From: Lichenicola sp964247755
GTDB taxonomy: Bacteria; Pseudomonadota; Alphaproteobacteria; Acetobacterales; Acetobacteraceae
Reading direction: 5' to 3'
Assembly (NCBI GenBank): GCA_964247755.1
Contig: CAXTVX010000001.1
Span: 1-64,000, forward strand
Length of the DNA stretch: 64,000 nucleotides
The position numbers and the translations under genes are program-made. This document shows positions 50,867-59,065 of the stretch, piece by piece (position 1 is the stretch's first letter; each line of letters begins with the position of its first letter). The notes under the pieces are model-generated. The model saw only the letters and a list, made by a program, of their open reading frames with translations, made no database searches and was not told the DNA's origin.

Positions 50867-50879
50867 GTCAGTCACTGAC
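50867..50879. promoter_or_regulatory. TetR operator O2
   Basis: GTCAGTCACTGAC repeats the core of O1 (6+1+6 perfect palindrome). The centre-to-centre distance is 23 bases, so two dimers could sit on roughly the same face of the helix. It is 46 bases before the SDR start. Confidence 0.75.
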
Positions 50880-50924
50880 GCGGCGGTGCCGGCTTGGCTC
50901 CGCCGATTTGTTCGAGGAGGCGAC

Positions 50925-51818
50925 ATGCGTGTGTTTCTCACGGGAGCGAACGGCTGGGTCGGGTCGGCGGTGTGCCGCGACCTGCTCGATGCCGGCCATT
51001 CCGTCGTCGGCCTGGTGCGCTCGAAGGAGAAGGGCGAGGCGCTGGCTGCCGTCGGCGGCACGCCGCTGCTGGGCTCGCTGCGCGATCTGGACGTGATCCG
51101 GGCCGGGGCCGGTGACGCCGACGGCATCATCCATACGGCGTTCGGTCTCGACATCTCCAGGATCGCCGACCTGGCCGAGGAGGACCGTGAGGCGATCGAG
51201 GCCTTCGGGGAGGTGTTTGCCGGTTCGGACCGGCCGATCGTCGTGACGAGCGGGGTCGGTCTGCTGCCTCGCGGGGAGGTCTTCAGGGAAGCCTCGTCGA
51301 GGCCGCCGGTCATTCCGGCGTTTCCCCGGGCGTCGGAGCAGACGGCGTTCGCGCTCGCCGGACGCGGGTTGCGGGCATCCGTCGTCCGCCTTCCACGCTC
51401 TGTCCACGGCATCGGGGAGCGTCATGGCTTTGTTCCCATGCTTGCCGCGCGGGCCCGCGACACGGGCGTCTCGGCCTATGTCGGAGACGGGCAGAACCTG
51501 TGGCCATCCGTGCACCGGCTGGATGCCGCGCGGGTATACCGCCTCGCGCTCGAGCGGGGTGCGAGGGACGAAGCGTTCCACGCCATCGCCGAGGCAGGCG
51601 TGCCGTTCAGGCTGATCGCAGAGGCGATCGGCCGCCAGGTCGGCGTGCCGGCGACGTCGCTGACGCCCGACGACGCCGAGGCACATTTCGGTGGCCTCGC
51701 GATCTGGGTGGCCGGCAACGGCCCCGCCTCCAGCGAGACGACGAGAACGGTTCTCGGCTGGGAGCCCAGGGAACGGGGCCTCATCGCGGACATCGACCGG
51801 CCGGACTATCATGGATGA
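50925..51818 (+). CDS. extended short-chain dehydrogenase / NAD(P)-binding epimerase-like protein
   Basis: The 297-residue product opens with the Rossmann motif MRVFLTGANGWVGSAV (TGxxGxxG). It is an extended/atypical SDR resembling NmrA or epimerase-like proteins; SGVGLLPRG and LHRLDAARVYRLALE-type segments are present, but a clear YxxxK is not. GAGGAGG precedes the ATG at 50925; an earlier in-frame ATG at 50865 would place the operators inside the gene and is rejected. TetR control is likely. Confidence 0.88.
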   Translation: MRVFLTGANGWVGSAVCRDLLDAGHSVVGLVRSKEKGEALAAVGGTPLLGSLRDLDVIRAGAGDADGIIHTAFGLDISRIADLAEEDREAIEAFGEVFAGSDRPIVVTSGVGLLPRGEVFREASSRPPVIPAFPRASEQTAFALAGRGLRASVVRLPRSVHGIGERHGFVPMLAARARDTGVSAYVGDGQNLWPSVHRLDAARVYRLALERGARDEAFHAIAEAGVPFRLIAEAIGRQVGVPATSLTPDDAEAHFGGLAIWVAGNGPASSETTRTVLGWEPRERGLIADIDRPDYHG

Positions 51819-51885
51819 CAGGCCGGTTCGGCTCCGCGCGCCCTGCTGCCCGAACGGCCGATGATGAGCGTCCGGGATGAACGCC

Positions 51886-52524
51886 CTACCACGCGGATGA
51901 CCAGTTCGGGCCCGAACTGCCGGGTGGCGCAGGCGGCGGCGGGGCCTGCACCCGGTCGCCGTCCGGGATCGCGAAGATGTCCGCGGGCTGCGGCGTTTCC
52001 TCGACCCGGGTCGCCTGCACCAGCACCTGGCCTGCCTGCGTCGCCCGCAACAGCACCCCGTCGGCGGTCAGGCAGACCACGCTGTCCTGGCCGGCCACGT
52101 CGCGCGTGGCCCAGTCGGTGCAGGAGGTGCCGGCGACCAGCTCCGGTCCGAGCCTGCGGTAGTCGCCGGTCGAGGGCGGGCCGTGCAGGGCAACCTTGCC
52201 GCCAGGGGCCGGCAGGATGGTGGCCAGGCGCTGCGCCGGCTGCACCACGATCATCCGGCCGGTGCCGTACTCGGTGATCATGTAGGTTCCGTCGCCCGGC
52301 GGATCGACGCGCTGCCGTTCGCCGGCCACGGAGAACCGCATGCGCTGCACCAGCGGCATCGCCGTGCCCGAGGCGGCCGGCGCGGCCATCGCGTAGGACA
52401 CGTCGACGTCGTGCTGCGGCATTACCAGCGGGCGCTCGGGAACCGGGGCGGCGCCCTGCGCCATCGCCGCGGCGGGAGCCGACGACAGGAGCGCGCAGAC
52501 GACGTGTCGCCGGACGACGCTCAC
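51886..52524 (-). CDS. secreted protein, paralogue of its upstream neighbour, unknown
   Basis: The 212-residue product (GTG start) has a Sec signal ending AAAMAQG. The mature part starts LVMPQHDVDVSYAM and includes a SVVCLTADGVLLRATQAG block that mirrors the neighbour's TACVTDDGVVLAAAGVDG. A Cys pair (TSCTDWA, VVCLTA) may form a disulfide. The tail is Pro-rich. The GTG overlaps the upstream stop by four bases, so the two are co-translated. Confidence 0.75.
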   Translation of the reverse strand: MSVVRRHVVCALLSSAPAAAMAQGAAPVPERPLVMPQHDVDVSYAMAAPAASGTAMPLVQRMRFSVAGERQRVDPPGDGTYMITEYGTGRMIVVQPAQRLATILPAPGGKVALHGPPSTGDYRRLGPELVAGTSCTDWATRDVAGQDSVVCLTADGVLLRATQAGQVLVQATRVEETPQPADIFAIPDGDRVQAPPPPAPPGSSGPNWSSAW

Positions 52525-53240
52525 TGGCCGGCCGGCGCACCGGGTTGGAGGCCGGGCTGGAAGCCAGGCGGGGGTCCCTCCGGAGCCGGACCGCCCGGAC
52601 CTGCGGCACCGCCGCCGGGTGCGCCGCCCGGTCCCATGGCCTCGGGATGGGCGGTGCGCTGGAAGCCAGGCGGCGGCAGGAACACCAATTGCGGCAGCGG
52701 TGCATACTGCACCGTCTGCGCCACCAGCCGGCCGCGCGCGCCCTGCCCGTCCACGCCGGCAGCAGCCAGCACCACGCCGTCGTCGGTGACGCAGGCGGTG
52801 GAGTTGCCCTTGGGCGTGACCACCGAGTACTGCACGCAGGGGAGACCGGCGACGCTGCCGGTGCCGGTGCGGGTGAAGCGCATGGTGGCGTCCAGCACGA
52901 ACGGCGACTGCACCTCCTCGCGCTCCGGGATCTGCATGTAGCTGCGCGCTGGGTTCAGCACCACGGTGATCAGGCGGTTCGGCCGGTCCAGCACCATGTC
53001 GCCGCTGGGGGAACCGTCAGGGCCGGGCGGCCCGTCGATTCGCATCGCCGCGCCGCCGCCGCGGAAATACACCCGCACCGTCTGCGCCTGCGGGGCACCC
53101 TCCGGCGTCACCTGGTACACGACGGTGACGTCCCTGGTCGGCATCAGCGGCGGCGAGTCGGCGGCCGCCCGCGCGGCGCCGGCGGTGCCGGCCGCGGCGG
53201 CTGCCAGGAGCAGCGCCGGCATCAGGCTGGTTGCGCGCAT
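52521..53240 (-). CDS. secreted protein with Gly/Pro-rich tail, unknown
   Basis: The 239-residue product has a signal peptide (MRATSLMPALLLAAAAAGTA). A mature domain runs from LMPTRDVTVVYQV through a beta-rich region (RVYFRGGGAAMRID, LDRPNRLITVVLNP) to TACVTDDGVVLAA. A Gly/Pro-rich tail of about 45 residues follows. It is the first gene of a two-gene paralogous unit, 31 bases after the aat stop. The layout recalls lipoprotein-like periplasmic carriers (DUF4412-like), but that is tentative. Confidence 0.75.
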   Translation of the reverse strand: MRATSLMPALLLAAAAAGTAGAARAAADSPPLMPTRDVTVVYQVTPEGAPQAQTVRVYFRGGGAAMRIDGPPGPDGSPSGDMVLDRPNRLITVVLNPARSYMQIPEREEVQSPFVLDATMRFTRTGTGSVAGLPCVQYSVVTPKGNSTACVTDDGVVLAAAGVDGQGARGRLVAQTVQYAPLPQLVFLPPPGFQRTAHPEAMGPGGAPGGGAAGPGGPAPEGPPPGFQPGLQPGAPAGQ

Positions 53241-53271
53241 GGTCTCGAACTCCTCGGGGCTCCGGCCGGGA

Positions 53272-53931
53272 TCACGTCCGGCCCATCGCGTCGACAACGC
53301 CGAGCAGCGCGTCCGGCTCCGGCTCGGCGATCCAGGTCGCGCGCACCGCCATCGCCTCTGCCAGGAGCCGGCGGTAGCGCGCGCGGGGGATCTCGTGCGC
53401 GCCGAACTGCCCGAGATGGGCGGTGGTGAACTGCGTGTCCAGCAGGGTGTAGCCGCCGAGGCGGAGCCGCGCCACCAGGTGCACCAGCGCCACCTTGGAC
53501 GCGTCGCGCGCCCGGCTGAACATGCTCTCGCCGAAGAAGGCGCCGCCCAGCGATACCCCGTACAGCCCGCCAACCAGGGTGTCGCCGGCCCAGCACTCGA
53601 CGCTGTGGCCGTGGCCGTTGCGGTGCAGCGTGGCGAACAGCCGGACGATCTCGTCGTTGATCCAGGTCTCCTCGCGTCCCGAGGCGGACTCGGCGCAGCC
53701 GGCGATCACCGCCTCGAACGCCCGGTCCGCGGTCACCGCGTAGGTGCCCGACAGCACGGTGCGACGCAGCCGCTTCGGCAGGTGGAACCCGTCCAGCGGC
53801 AGCACGCCGCGCTGCTCCGGGTCGAGCCAGTACAGCTCGTCGGAGTCGCGCCGCTCCGCCATCGGGAACAGCCCGACGCGGTAGGCCTGGAGCAGCAGGT
53901 CAGCCGTCAGCGACGGCGCGGGGCGCGGCAT
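53272..53931 (-). CDS. aat: leucyl/phenylalanyl-tRNA-protein transferase
   Basis: Aat adds Leu or Phe to N-terminal Arg/Lys of proteins, marking them for ClpS-ClpAP (N-end rule). The 219-residue product has LLLQAYRVGLFPMAE, YWLDPEQRGVLPLD, VECWAGDTLVGGLYGVSLGG, FFGESMFSRARDASKVAL and LLDTQFTTAHLGQFGA, all family blocks. The start is uncertain by a few codons because the frame is open upstream. It is divergent from the hydroxyacid dehydrogenase. Confidence 0.95.
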   Translation of the reverse strand: MPRPAPSLTADLLLQAYRVGLFPMAERRDSDELYWLDPEQRGVLPLDGFHLPKRLRRTVLSGTYAVTADRAFEAVIAGCAESASGREETWINDEIVRLFATLHRNGHGHSVECWAGDTLVGGLYGVSLGGAFFGESMFSRARDASKVALVHLVARLRLGGYTLLDTQFTTAHLGQFGAHEIPRARYRRLLAEAMAVRATWIAEPEPDALLGVVDAMGRT

Positions 53932-54007
53932 GGACCCGATGATGGCGACGCCGGCGACGGCGGAGAAGGCCTTATCGCCGGATGGCGCGGGGGCTAGGAA
54001 GACGGCG

Positions 54008-54985
54008 ATGGATCCCGAACCCCCGCGACCGCGCCTCGTCAGCGCCCAGGACATGCCGCAGGCCGTGGTGCTGCGCATCGAGGCCGAGTTCGACGCGCCG
54101 CCGCTGCCGGCGACGCGGCTCGGTCCGGCGGAGCTGATCCAGGCGGTGCGGCTGCACCGGCCGGTGGCGCTGCTGGTGTCCAGCTCCACCCCGGTCGACC
54201 TGCGCCTGGTCGAGGCGCTGCCGGACAGCGTGCGCCTGGTCGCCACCGTGAGCGTCGGGTTCGACCACGTCGACCGGCCGGCGCTGCGCGCCCGCGGCAT
54301 CGCGCTGTGCAACACGCCGGACGTGCTGACCGACTGCAACGCCGACCTGACCCTGCTGCTGATCCTGGGCGCCTGCCGGCGGGCGACGGAATACGGCGCG
54401 GTGATCCGCGAGGGCTGGAACCGGACCCTGCGCATGACCGAGCTGCTCGGGATCCGGGTCACCGGCCGGACGCTGGGCATCGTCGGCATGGGACGGATCG
54501 GCCGCGCGGTGGCGAGGCGCGCGCGCGGCTTCGGCATGACGGTGCTGTACTGCAACCGTTCCCGCCTCCCTCAGGAGCTGGAGGAGGGCGCTACCTTCGT
54601 GGCCGACCTCCATGCGATGCTGCCACGCTGTCAGGTGCTGACGCTGCACGTGCCGGGCGGTCCGGCCACCGCGGGGCTGATCGGCGCGCGCGAGCTGGCG
54701 CTGCTGCCGGAAGGAGCAGTGCTGGTGAACGCGGCGCGCGGCACGCTGCTGGACGAGGAGGCGTTGTTCGCCGCCCTCGACGGCGGGGGGCTGGCCGCCG
54801 CCGGGCTGGACGTGTTCCGCAACGAGCCGGCCATCGACCGGCGCTTCGCCGACCATCCCCGGATCTTCGCCACGCCCCACATGGGCAGTGCGACGATCGA
54901 GACGCGCACCGCGATGGGCATGCGGGCGTTGGACAACGTCCAGGCGTTCTGCGCCGGCCTGCCACCGGGCGACCCGGTGGCGTGA
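54008..54985 (+). CDS. D-2-hydroxyacid dehydrogenase (glyoxylate/hydroxypyruvate reductase type)
   Basis: The enzyme reduces 2-oxoacids such as glyoxylate or hydroxypyruvate with NAD(P)H. The 325-residue product has the nucleotide fold GIVGMGRIGRAVARRA, the substrate Arg in VNAARGTLLDE, the Glu in DVFRNEP and the catalytic His in ATPHMGSAT. TVSVGFDHVD is also typical. AGGAAG precedes the ATG at 54008; the frame is open to 53930. The exact substrate is not certain. Confidence 0.9.
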   Translation: MDPEPPRPRLVSAQDMPQAVVLRIEAEFDAPPLPATRLGPAELIQAVRLHRPVALLVSSSTPVDLRLVEALPDSVRLVATVSVGFDHVDRPALRARGIALCNTPDVLTDCNADLTLLLILGACRRATEYGAVIREGWNRTLRMTELLGIRVTGRTLGIVGMGRIGRAVARRARGFGMTVLYCNRSRLPQELEEGATFVADLHAMLPRCQVLTLHVPGGPATAGLIGARELALLPEGAVLVNAARGTLLDEEALFAALDGGGLAAAGLDVFRNEPAIDRRFADHPRIFATPHMGSATIETRTAMGMRALDNVQAFCAGLPPGDPVA

Positions 54986-55004
54986 GAACTGGGACACGCT
55001 TCGC

Positions 55005-55166
55005 ATGTACATGACCGGCATCTTCACCGCCTTCGCCGCCGCCTCCGGGCTGCTCGGGCTGGCCATGCCGCATCTGGTGCACCGGCTGGGGTTCCGGATG
55101 ATGCTGGTCTACCTGTCCTGCGCCACCTTCTGCGCCGTGCTCAACCTGCTGAAGCGCGCCCGGTAG
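55005..55166 (+). CDS. small two-helix membrane protein, unknown
   Basis: A 53-residue product with two hydrophobic segments (GIFTAFAAASGLLGLAMPHL and MMLVYLSCATFCAVLNLL) joined by a short basic loop, ending KRAR. It starts 20 bases after the hydroxyacid dehydrogenase stop and may be co-transcribed with it. The ribosome binding site is weak (GGGA). No family was recognised. Confidence 0.5.
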   Translation: MYMTGIFTAFAAASGLLGLAMPHLVHRLGFRMMLVYLSCATFCAVLNLLKRAR

Positions 55167-55343
55167 GCGCAATCCTCAAAGCCCTTCGAGAATGGGCTGT
55201 GCCGAGTGAGAGTGGCGCGCTGGCGCGTCACGGTCGGCGTGTCTTCCGGGAACCGAGCAGAGCGGCCGTCTAGCCGTGAGCTCATGCCAAGCGCGAGACA
55301 AGACGCGTCGGACCGCTGGCACCGCCCGTTGTCGAAGGAGCTT

Positions 55344-56183
55344 TCAGGTCGTCGCCACCCGTTCGGCGAGGGTGCTGCGGATCGACTCGACCGCCTCGCG
55401 CACCTCGCCGCCGTGCTGGCGCTCGAGCCGGCGTATGGTGAAGTGGGCGCGGGCCAGCGAGCGGTAATGCGCCAGGAAGGCGGCGTTCAGCGAGGCGCCG
55501 CACAGGGCGCCGGCGATCGGCATCATCTGCAGCGCCACCTTGCGCGACAGCGCCAGCCCATAGTGCGAGGCGACCTCGGACAGCAGCATGACCACTGGCC
55601 GGCCGCGCAGCACCGCACGGGCGGAAAAGTAGCCGAGCTCGCTTTCCGTCGACGCGAGCGAGATCGGCTTCAGCGCGAACACCTCCAGGCAGGCCCGCCT
55701 CCCATCCGGCGTGGACAGGTCCTCGCCTTCCTCGCGCGCGATCCGGGCGATCTCGCGCATGATGGTCATGGTGGTGAAGCCGATGTCCGGCAGCAGCCCG
55801 CCCACGCCGGCGAAGCCGCCGAGCGCCCCCGAGACCGCGACCGCGCCCTGGGTTGCGCGGTCCTGCCACTGCCGGTCGACGCGGCTGCGCGGCGCCGCCG
55901 GCTGCCTGAGCCCGAGCACGGCGACGTCGAAGGCCCGGCTGATGGAGCTTTCGGCGATCCCGCGCAGCTTGAGCTGCAGCCCCGGCGCCAGCCCGAGGCC
56001 GCGCACGCCGAGCCGCGTCGCCTGCCCGACCGCGCCGCCCATCAGGTCGGCCAGGCGCACCAGCACGCCGCGACCTGATTCCAGCTGCTCCAGCACCCGT
56101 TGCAGCTCGCCGCGGGCGCCCGCGCTCAGGCCTACCGAGGACAGCCCGGTGGGCGACAGCTGGTTTCCTGTGGTGGCGCTCAT
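55344..56183 (-). CDS. EcsC-family protein
   Basis: The 279-residue product starts MSATTGNQLSPTGLSSVGLS with an AAGGGGAAG site. The core shows the EcsC-family pattern: GALGGFAGVGGLLPDIGFTT, MREIARIAREEGEDLSTPDG and ALCGASLNAAFLAHY, with amphipathic Gly-rich helices that may associate with membranes. EcsC was named from the Bacillus Ecs transporter operon, but no Ecs ABC genes are here. The function is unknown. Confidence 0.8.
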   Translation of the reverse strand: MSATTGNQLSPTGLSSVGLSAGARGELQRVLEQLESGRGVLVRLADLMGGAVGQATRLGVRGLGLAPGLQLKLRGIAESSISRAFDVAVLGLRQPAAPRSRVDRQWQDRATQGAVAVSGALGGFAGVGGLLPDIGFTTMTIMREIARIAREEGEDLSTPDGRRACLEVFALKPISLASTESELGYFSARAVLRGRPVVMLLSEVASHYGLALSRKVALQMMPIAGALCGASLNAAFLAHYRSLARAHFTIRRLERQHGGEVREAVESIRSTLAERVATT

Positions 56184-56268
56184 CGGTGTCTTCCCCTTGC
56201 TGAGTCGCACGACAACGCGGCGGGGCCGCCAGGGCTGCACCGCCCTGCGAAGCCCCGCTCAGGTTGGG

Positions 56269-56308
56269 GCCGCTCTGGCCGGTGCCGCTCTGGCCGGTGC
56301 CGCTCAGG
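56269..56308. repeat. 15-bp tandem repeat, about 2.7 copies
   Basis: GCCGCTCTGGCCGGT occurs at 56269-56283 and 56284-56298 exactly, then a partial copy (GCCGCTCAGG) runs into the stop codon of the XRE gene. It is likely a slippage product at the 3' end of that gene. Confidence 0.7.
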
Positions 56309-56657
56309 CAGGCTCGGTCGAGGCGGCGATCTTCTCGGCGACGTGCATCAGCACCGACCGGTCCTCCGGGGAGCAGCCGCGATACAGGCGGAGCAGCGCG
56401 ATCTCCTGCGGCGTCAGCGCCTGCTGCGCGGCACCCTCCCAGCCGTTGCGGAGCACGCCGACCGACACACCCAGCACCTCGGCGATGCGGCGCAGCATGC
56501 CGGCACTATGGCCGGCCCGGTCGCTTTCCCACTGCGCCACCGCGCTGCGCGACACGCCGGTCGAGCTGGCCAGCCGGTCCTGAGTCAGGCCGCGGGCGCG
56601 ACGCAGCGCCCGGATCCGGGCTCCCAACGTCAGAACCGGCTCGTCCGCCTCCATCAT
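56304..56657 (-). CDS. XRE-family transcriptional regulator
   Basis: The 117-residue product has an N-terminal lambda-repressor-type HTH (LGARIRALRRARGLTQDRLA, TGVSRSAVAQWESDRAGHS, LRRIAEVLGVSVGVL, about residues 11-70). A short C-terminal helical part follows (PQEIALLRLYRGCSPEDRSV). No partner toxin is adjacent, so an antitoxin role is not supported. It lies about 120 bases upstream of the EcsC gene on the same strand and may regulate it. Confidence 0.88.
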   Translation of the reverse strand: MMEADEPVLTLGARIRALRRARGLTQDRLASSTGVSRSAVAQWESDRAGHSAGMLRRIAEVLGVSVGVLRNGWEGAAQQALTPQEIALLRLYRGCSPEDRSVLMHVAEKIAASTEPA

Positions 56658-56830
56658 CGCCCCTCACCTGTTCCGTCCGCCCGCTCCGCCGCGATGCCGC
56701 CTGGTGCAGGCTGTCCGGCCGGAAACCCGTCTGCCGCCGCCGGTAGCGTCAAGTTGATCATCGGCCGTCAACATATGCCCCACCGCGGCGTTCATGTCAC
56801 ACGAAAGCCAATTTTGTCGGGGATCGGTTC

Positions 56831-57190
56831 ATGCGCAGCTTCATCCGTTCGCGGACTCCCGTCGGTCTCGCCCTGGTCGCCCTGCTGGCGGCCGGCCCCG
56901 CGTTCGCGCAGGCCTCGGTGCAGACGGCGCCGGTGCCGAGGGCATCCGCCACCACCGCCAGCGGCGACGTGACCCGGCAGGCCGGGCCAGGCCTGCCGCC
57001 GGTGGACGCCAACCAGACCATCCGCGGCACCAACAACACCCAGCTGTTCCAGGTGCTCGGCTTCTCCGGCCAGATCGCGGCGCCGGTGAACGCGGACTAC
57101 AACGCCGACCACACCTACCAGACCTTCGCCGGCCAGCCCGGTCGCGGCTCGACCGCGATCCTGGCCGAAAGCATGGACGGCTCGCCCTGA
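56831..57190 (+). CDS. small secreted protein, unknown
   Basis: The 119-residue product has a clear Sec signal (MRSFIRSRTPVGLALVALLA, cleaved after AFA). The mature part is polar, with an Asn/Thr-rich segment (NQTIRGTNNTQLFQVLGFSG) and no Cys. It stands alone, divergent from the XRE gene and convergent with the EVE gene. No domain was recognised. Confidence 0.55.
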   Translation: MRSFIRSRTPVGLALVALLAAGPAFAQASVQTAPVPRASATTASGDVTRQAGPGLPPVDANQTIRGTNNTQLFQVLGFSGQIAAPVNADYNADHTYQTFAGQPGRGSTAILAESMDGSP

Positions 57191-57215
57191 GCCGACCGGT
57201 CCGGTCGGCCGCCCT

Positions 57216-57629
57216 CTAGCCGCGCCAGCCGCCCAGGGCGCAGATCCGCTCCCAGTGCGGGCGGTCGACCGGCACCACCGACAGACGCGACTGGCGCAGC
57301 AGCGTCATGTCGCGCAGGTCGGGATCGCCCTTGATCTGCGCCAGCGTCACCGGCCTGGGCATCGGACCGACTGCGCGAACGTCCACGCAGGTCCAGTCGC
57401 CATCCACCGCGGTCGGATCGGGATAGGCCTTGCGCACCACCTCGACCACGCCGACGATCTCGCGGCCGGTGCCGGAGTGGTAGAAGAACGCCAGGTCGCC
57501 GGACCGCATCGCGCGCAGGTTCAGCTTCGCGGCGTGGTTGCGCACACCGGTCCAGGGTTCGGTGCCGTGCTCCACCTGCTGCTGCCAGGAAAAGGCGTCC
57601 GGCTCCGACTTGACCAGCCAGGTCGCCAC
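57216..57629 (-). CDS. EVE-domain protein
   Basis: EVE domains are PUA-related folds thought to bind modified nucleic-acid bases. The 137-residue product begins (GTG) MATWLVKSEPDAFSWQ and has WTGVRNHAAKLNLRAMRSGD, FFYHSGTGREIVGVVEV and the C-terminal DLRDMTLLRQSRLSVVPV, all characteristic. It starts five bases after the YciI stop, so they share an operon. Confidence 0.92.
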   Translation of the reverse strand: MATWLVKSEPDAFSWQQQVEHGTEPWTGVRNHAAKLNLRAMRSGDLAFFYHSGTGREIVGVVEVVRKAYPDPTAVDGDWTCVDVRAVGPMPRPVTLAQIKGDPDLRDMTLLRQSRLSVVPVDRPHWERICALGGWRG

Positions 57630-57634
57630 CGGTG

Positions 57635-57928
57635 TCAGTCCGTCATCGCGCCGTCGCGGAACACGCTGCGATAGCCGCGTATCACCACGCTCTCGAACAG
57701 GTTCACCGCCGCGTAGGGATCGCTGGCGGCGAAGCCTTCCGCGGCCGCGCGGTCCTCCACGTCGACGATCAGCAGGCTGCCGCAGGCGCGCCCGTTGCCG
57801 TCCAGCAGCGGCCCGCCGTGGATCACCCGGTCGGCATAGGTCGCGACATAGCGCAGGTGCGCCTCCCGTGCCGCCAGGCGGGCGTCCAGGCTGTTCGGGC
57901 GGTCGGTGCAGACGATGGCAAACAACAT
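57635..57928 (-). CDS. YciI-family protein
   Basis: The 97-residue product starts MLFAIVCTDRPNSLDARLAA and has the His/Asp ferredoxin-like features of YciI proteins (AAREAHLRYVATYAD, VIHGGPLLD, ASDPYAAVNLFESVVIRG). Members are small dimers of unclear enzymatic role. It sits directly upstream of the EVE gene, a pairing common in alphaproteobacteria. Confidence 0.9.
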   Translation of the reverse strand: MLFAIVCTDRPNSLDARLAAREAHLRYVATYADRVIHGGPLLDGNGRACGSLLIVDVEDRAAAEGFAASDPYAAVNLFESVVIRGYRSVFRDGAMTD

Positions 57929-58133
57929 GGAACGGTTCCGGTGGGTCGCGGTGTGGAGGGCGGCACAAGCATAGGGCAACCGGACCGGCGAGGCACGACC
58001 GGACCGGTGCCGCCGGCGGAGCGGTGAGAGGGCGCTTTCCCCGGAGCCGCCAGTGGTCGATTATGCTAGGAACCGATCGGTCGGGAGCCCGGGAGCCCGA
58101 TGATCCGCCCGCCCCCTGCTCCAGGTTCGCTGC

Positions 58134-58925
58134 ATGAACGGCTCCCCGACCCTCGCCACGCCGCTGACGTCGACGCTGGGCGGCTGGCTCCACCGCCAGG
58201 CCAACCCGGGCCGGTTTCTCCGGTTCGGGGATACGGTGCAGCCGGTGCTGTCCGGCCTGGCCCTGGTCCTGACCGCGGCCGGCCTCCTGTGGGGGCTGTT
58301 CCTGTCGCCGGCCGACTGGCAGCAGGGCGACGCGGTGCGCATCATGTATGTCCATGTCCCGGCGGCGTGGCTGGGCTCCGCCGGCTACGCGGCGCTGGCC
58401 CTGTGCGGGCTGCTGTCGCTGGTCTGGCGGCACCGGCTGGCCGACCTGGCGGCGGCCGAGATCGGGCCGGTCGGCGCCTGCGTCACCGCCTTGTGCCTGC
58501 TCACCGGCTCGCTGTGGGGGCGGCCGATGTGGGGAGCCTGGTGGGTGTGGGATGCGCGCCTGACCTCCGTGCTGGTGCTGTTCTTCCTCTACCTCGGCCA
58601 CGTGGCGCTGGTGCGCGCGTTCGACGACCCGGCGCGCGGCGCGCGGGCGGCGGCGATCCTGGCGCTGGCGGGGGCGGTGGACCTGCCGATCATCAAGTTC
58701 AGCGTGCGATGGTGGAACACCCTGCACCAGCCGGACAGCATCACCCTGACGGGCGCGCCCACCATGTCGCTGTCGATGCTGTGGCCGCTGCTCCTGTGCA
58801 CGCTGGGGATGACGCTGGGCTTCGCCGCCATCGTGCTGGCCCGGCTGCGCGCGGCGGTGATGGAGATGCGCATCCGCGGGCTGCTGCTGGCAGACGCCAC
58901 GGCCGGGACGGGTGCCGCCGGATGA
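58134..58925 (+). CDS. ccmC: heme transporter/handling protein CcmC
   Basis: CcmC presents heme to CcmE in system I cytochrome c maturation. The 263-residue product has six predicted membrane segments, the tryptophan-rich motif WGAWWVWDARLT (about 133-144), and flanking His at 74 (VHVPAAW) and about 198 (WWNTLHQ) for heme ligation. Its stop overlaps ccmD by four bases. ccmA and ccmB, often upstream, are not seen in the window. Confidence 0.95.
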   Translation: MNGSPTLATPLTSTLGGWLHRQANPGRFLRFGDTVQPVLSGLALVLTAAGLLWGLFLSPADWQQGDAVRIMYVHVPAAWLGSAGYAALALCGLLSLVWRHRLADLAAAEIGPVGACVTALCLLTGSLWGRPMWGAWWVWDARLTSVLVLFFLYLGHVALVRAFDDPARGARAAAILALAGAVDLPIIKFSVRWWNTLHQPDSITLTGAPTMSLSMLWPLLLCTLGMTLGFAAIVLARLRAAVMEMRIRGLLLADATAGTGAAG

Positions 58926-59065
58926 CCCACCTGCCGTTCGTCGCCGGCGCGTACGGCCTGACCGTGGCGGCGGGGATCTGGCTGTCGGTGTCCGCGGCCT
59001 TCCGGCTGCGTCGGGCGCGGCGCCGGCTCGCAGCGCTCGACCCGCGGGCGCGGGAGCGGGCATGA
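58922..59065 (+). CDS. ccmD: heme exporter protein CcmD
   Basis: CcmD is a small single-pass protein that stabilises the CcmC-CcmE complex. The 47-residue product has one membrane segment (GAYGLTVAAGIWLSVSAAF) and a basic cytosolic tail (RLRRARRRLA), as expected. It overlaps ccmC and ccmE by four bases each. Confidence 0.88.
   Translation: MTHLPFVAGAYGLTVAAGIWLSVSAAFRLRRARRRLAALDPRARERA

Noticed and set aside
50865..50924. Upstream ATG for the SDR gene
   Set aside because: It would put operator O2 inside the coding region and lacks a good ribosome binding site; the ATG at 50925 follows GAGGAGG.
56304..56657. XRE protein as an antitoxin
   Set aside because: No small toxin gene overlaps or adjoins it; the nearest same-strand gene is an EcsC-family protein.
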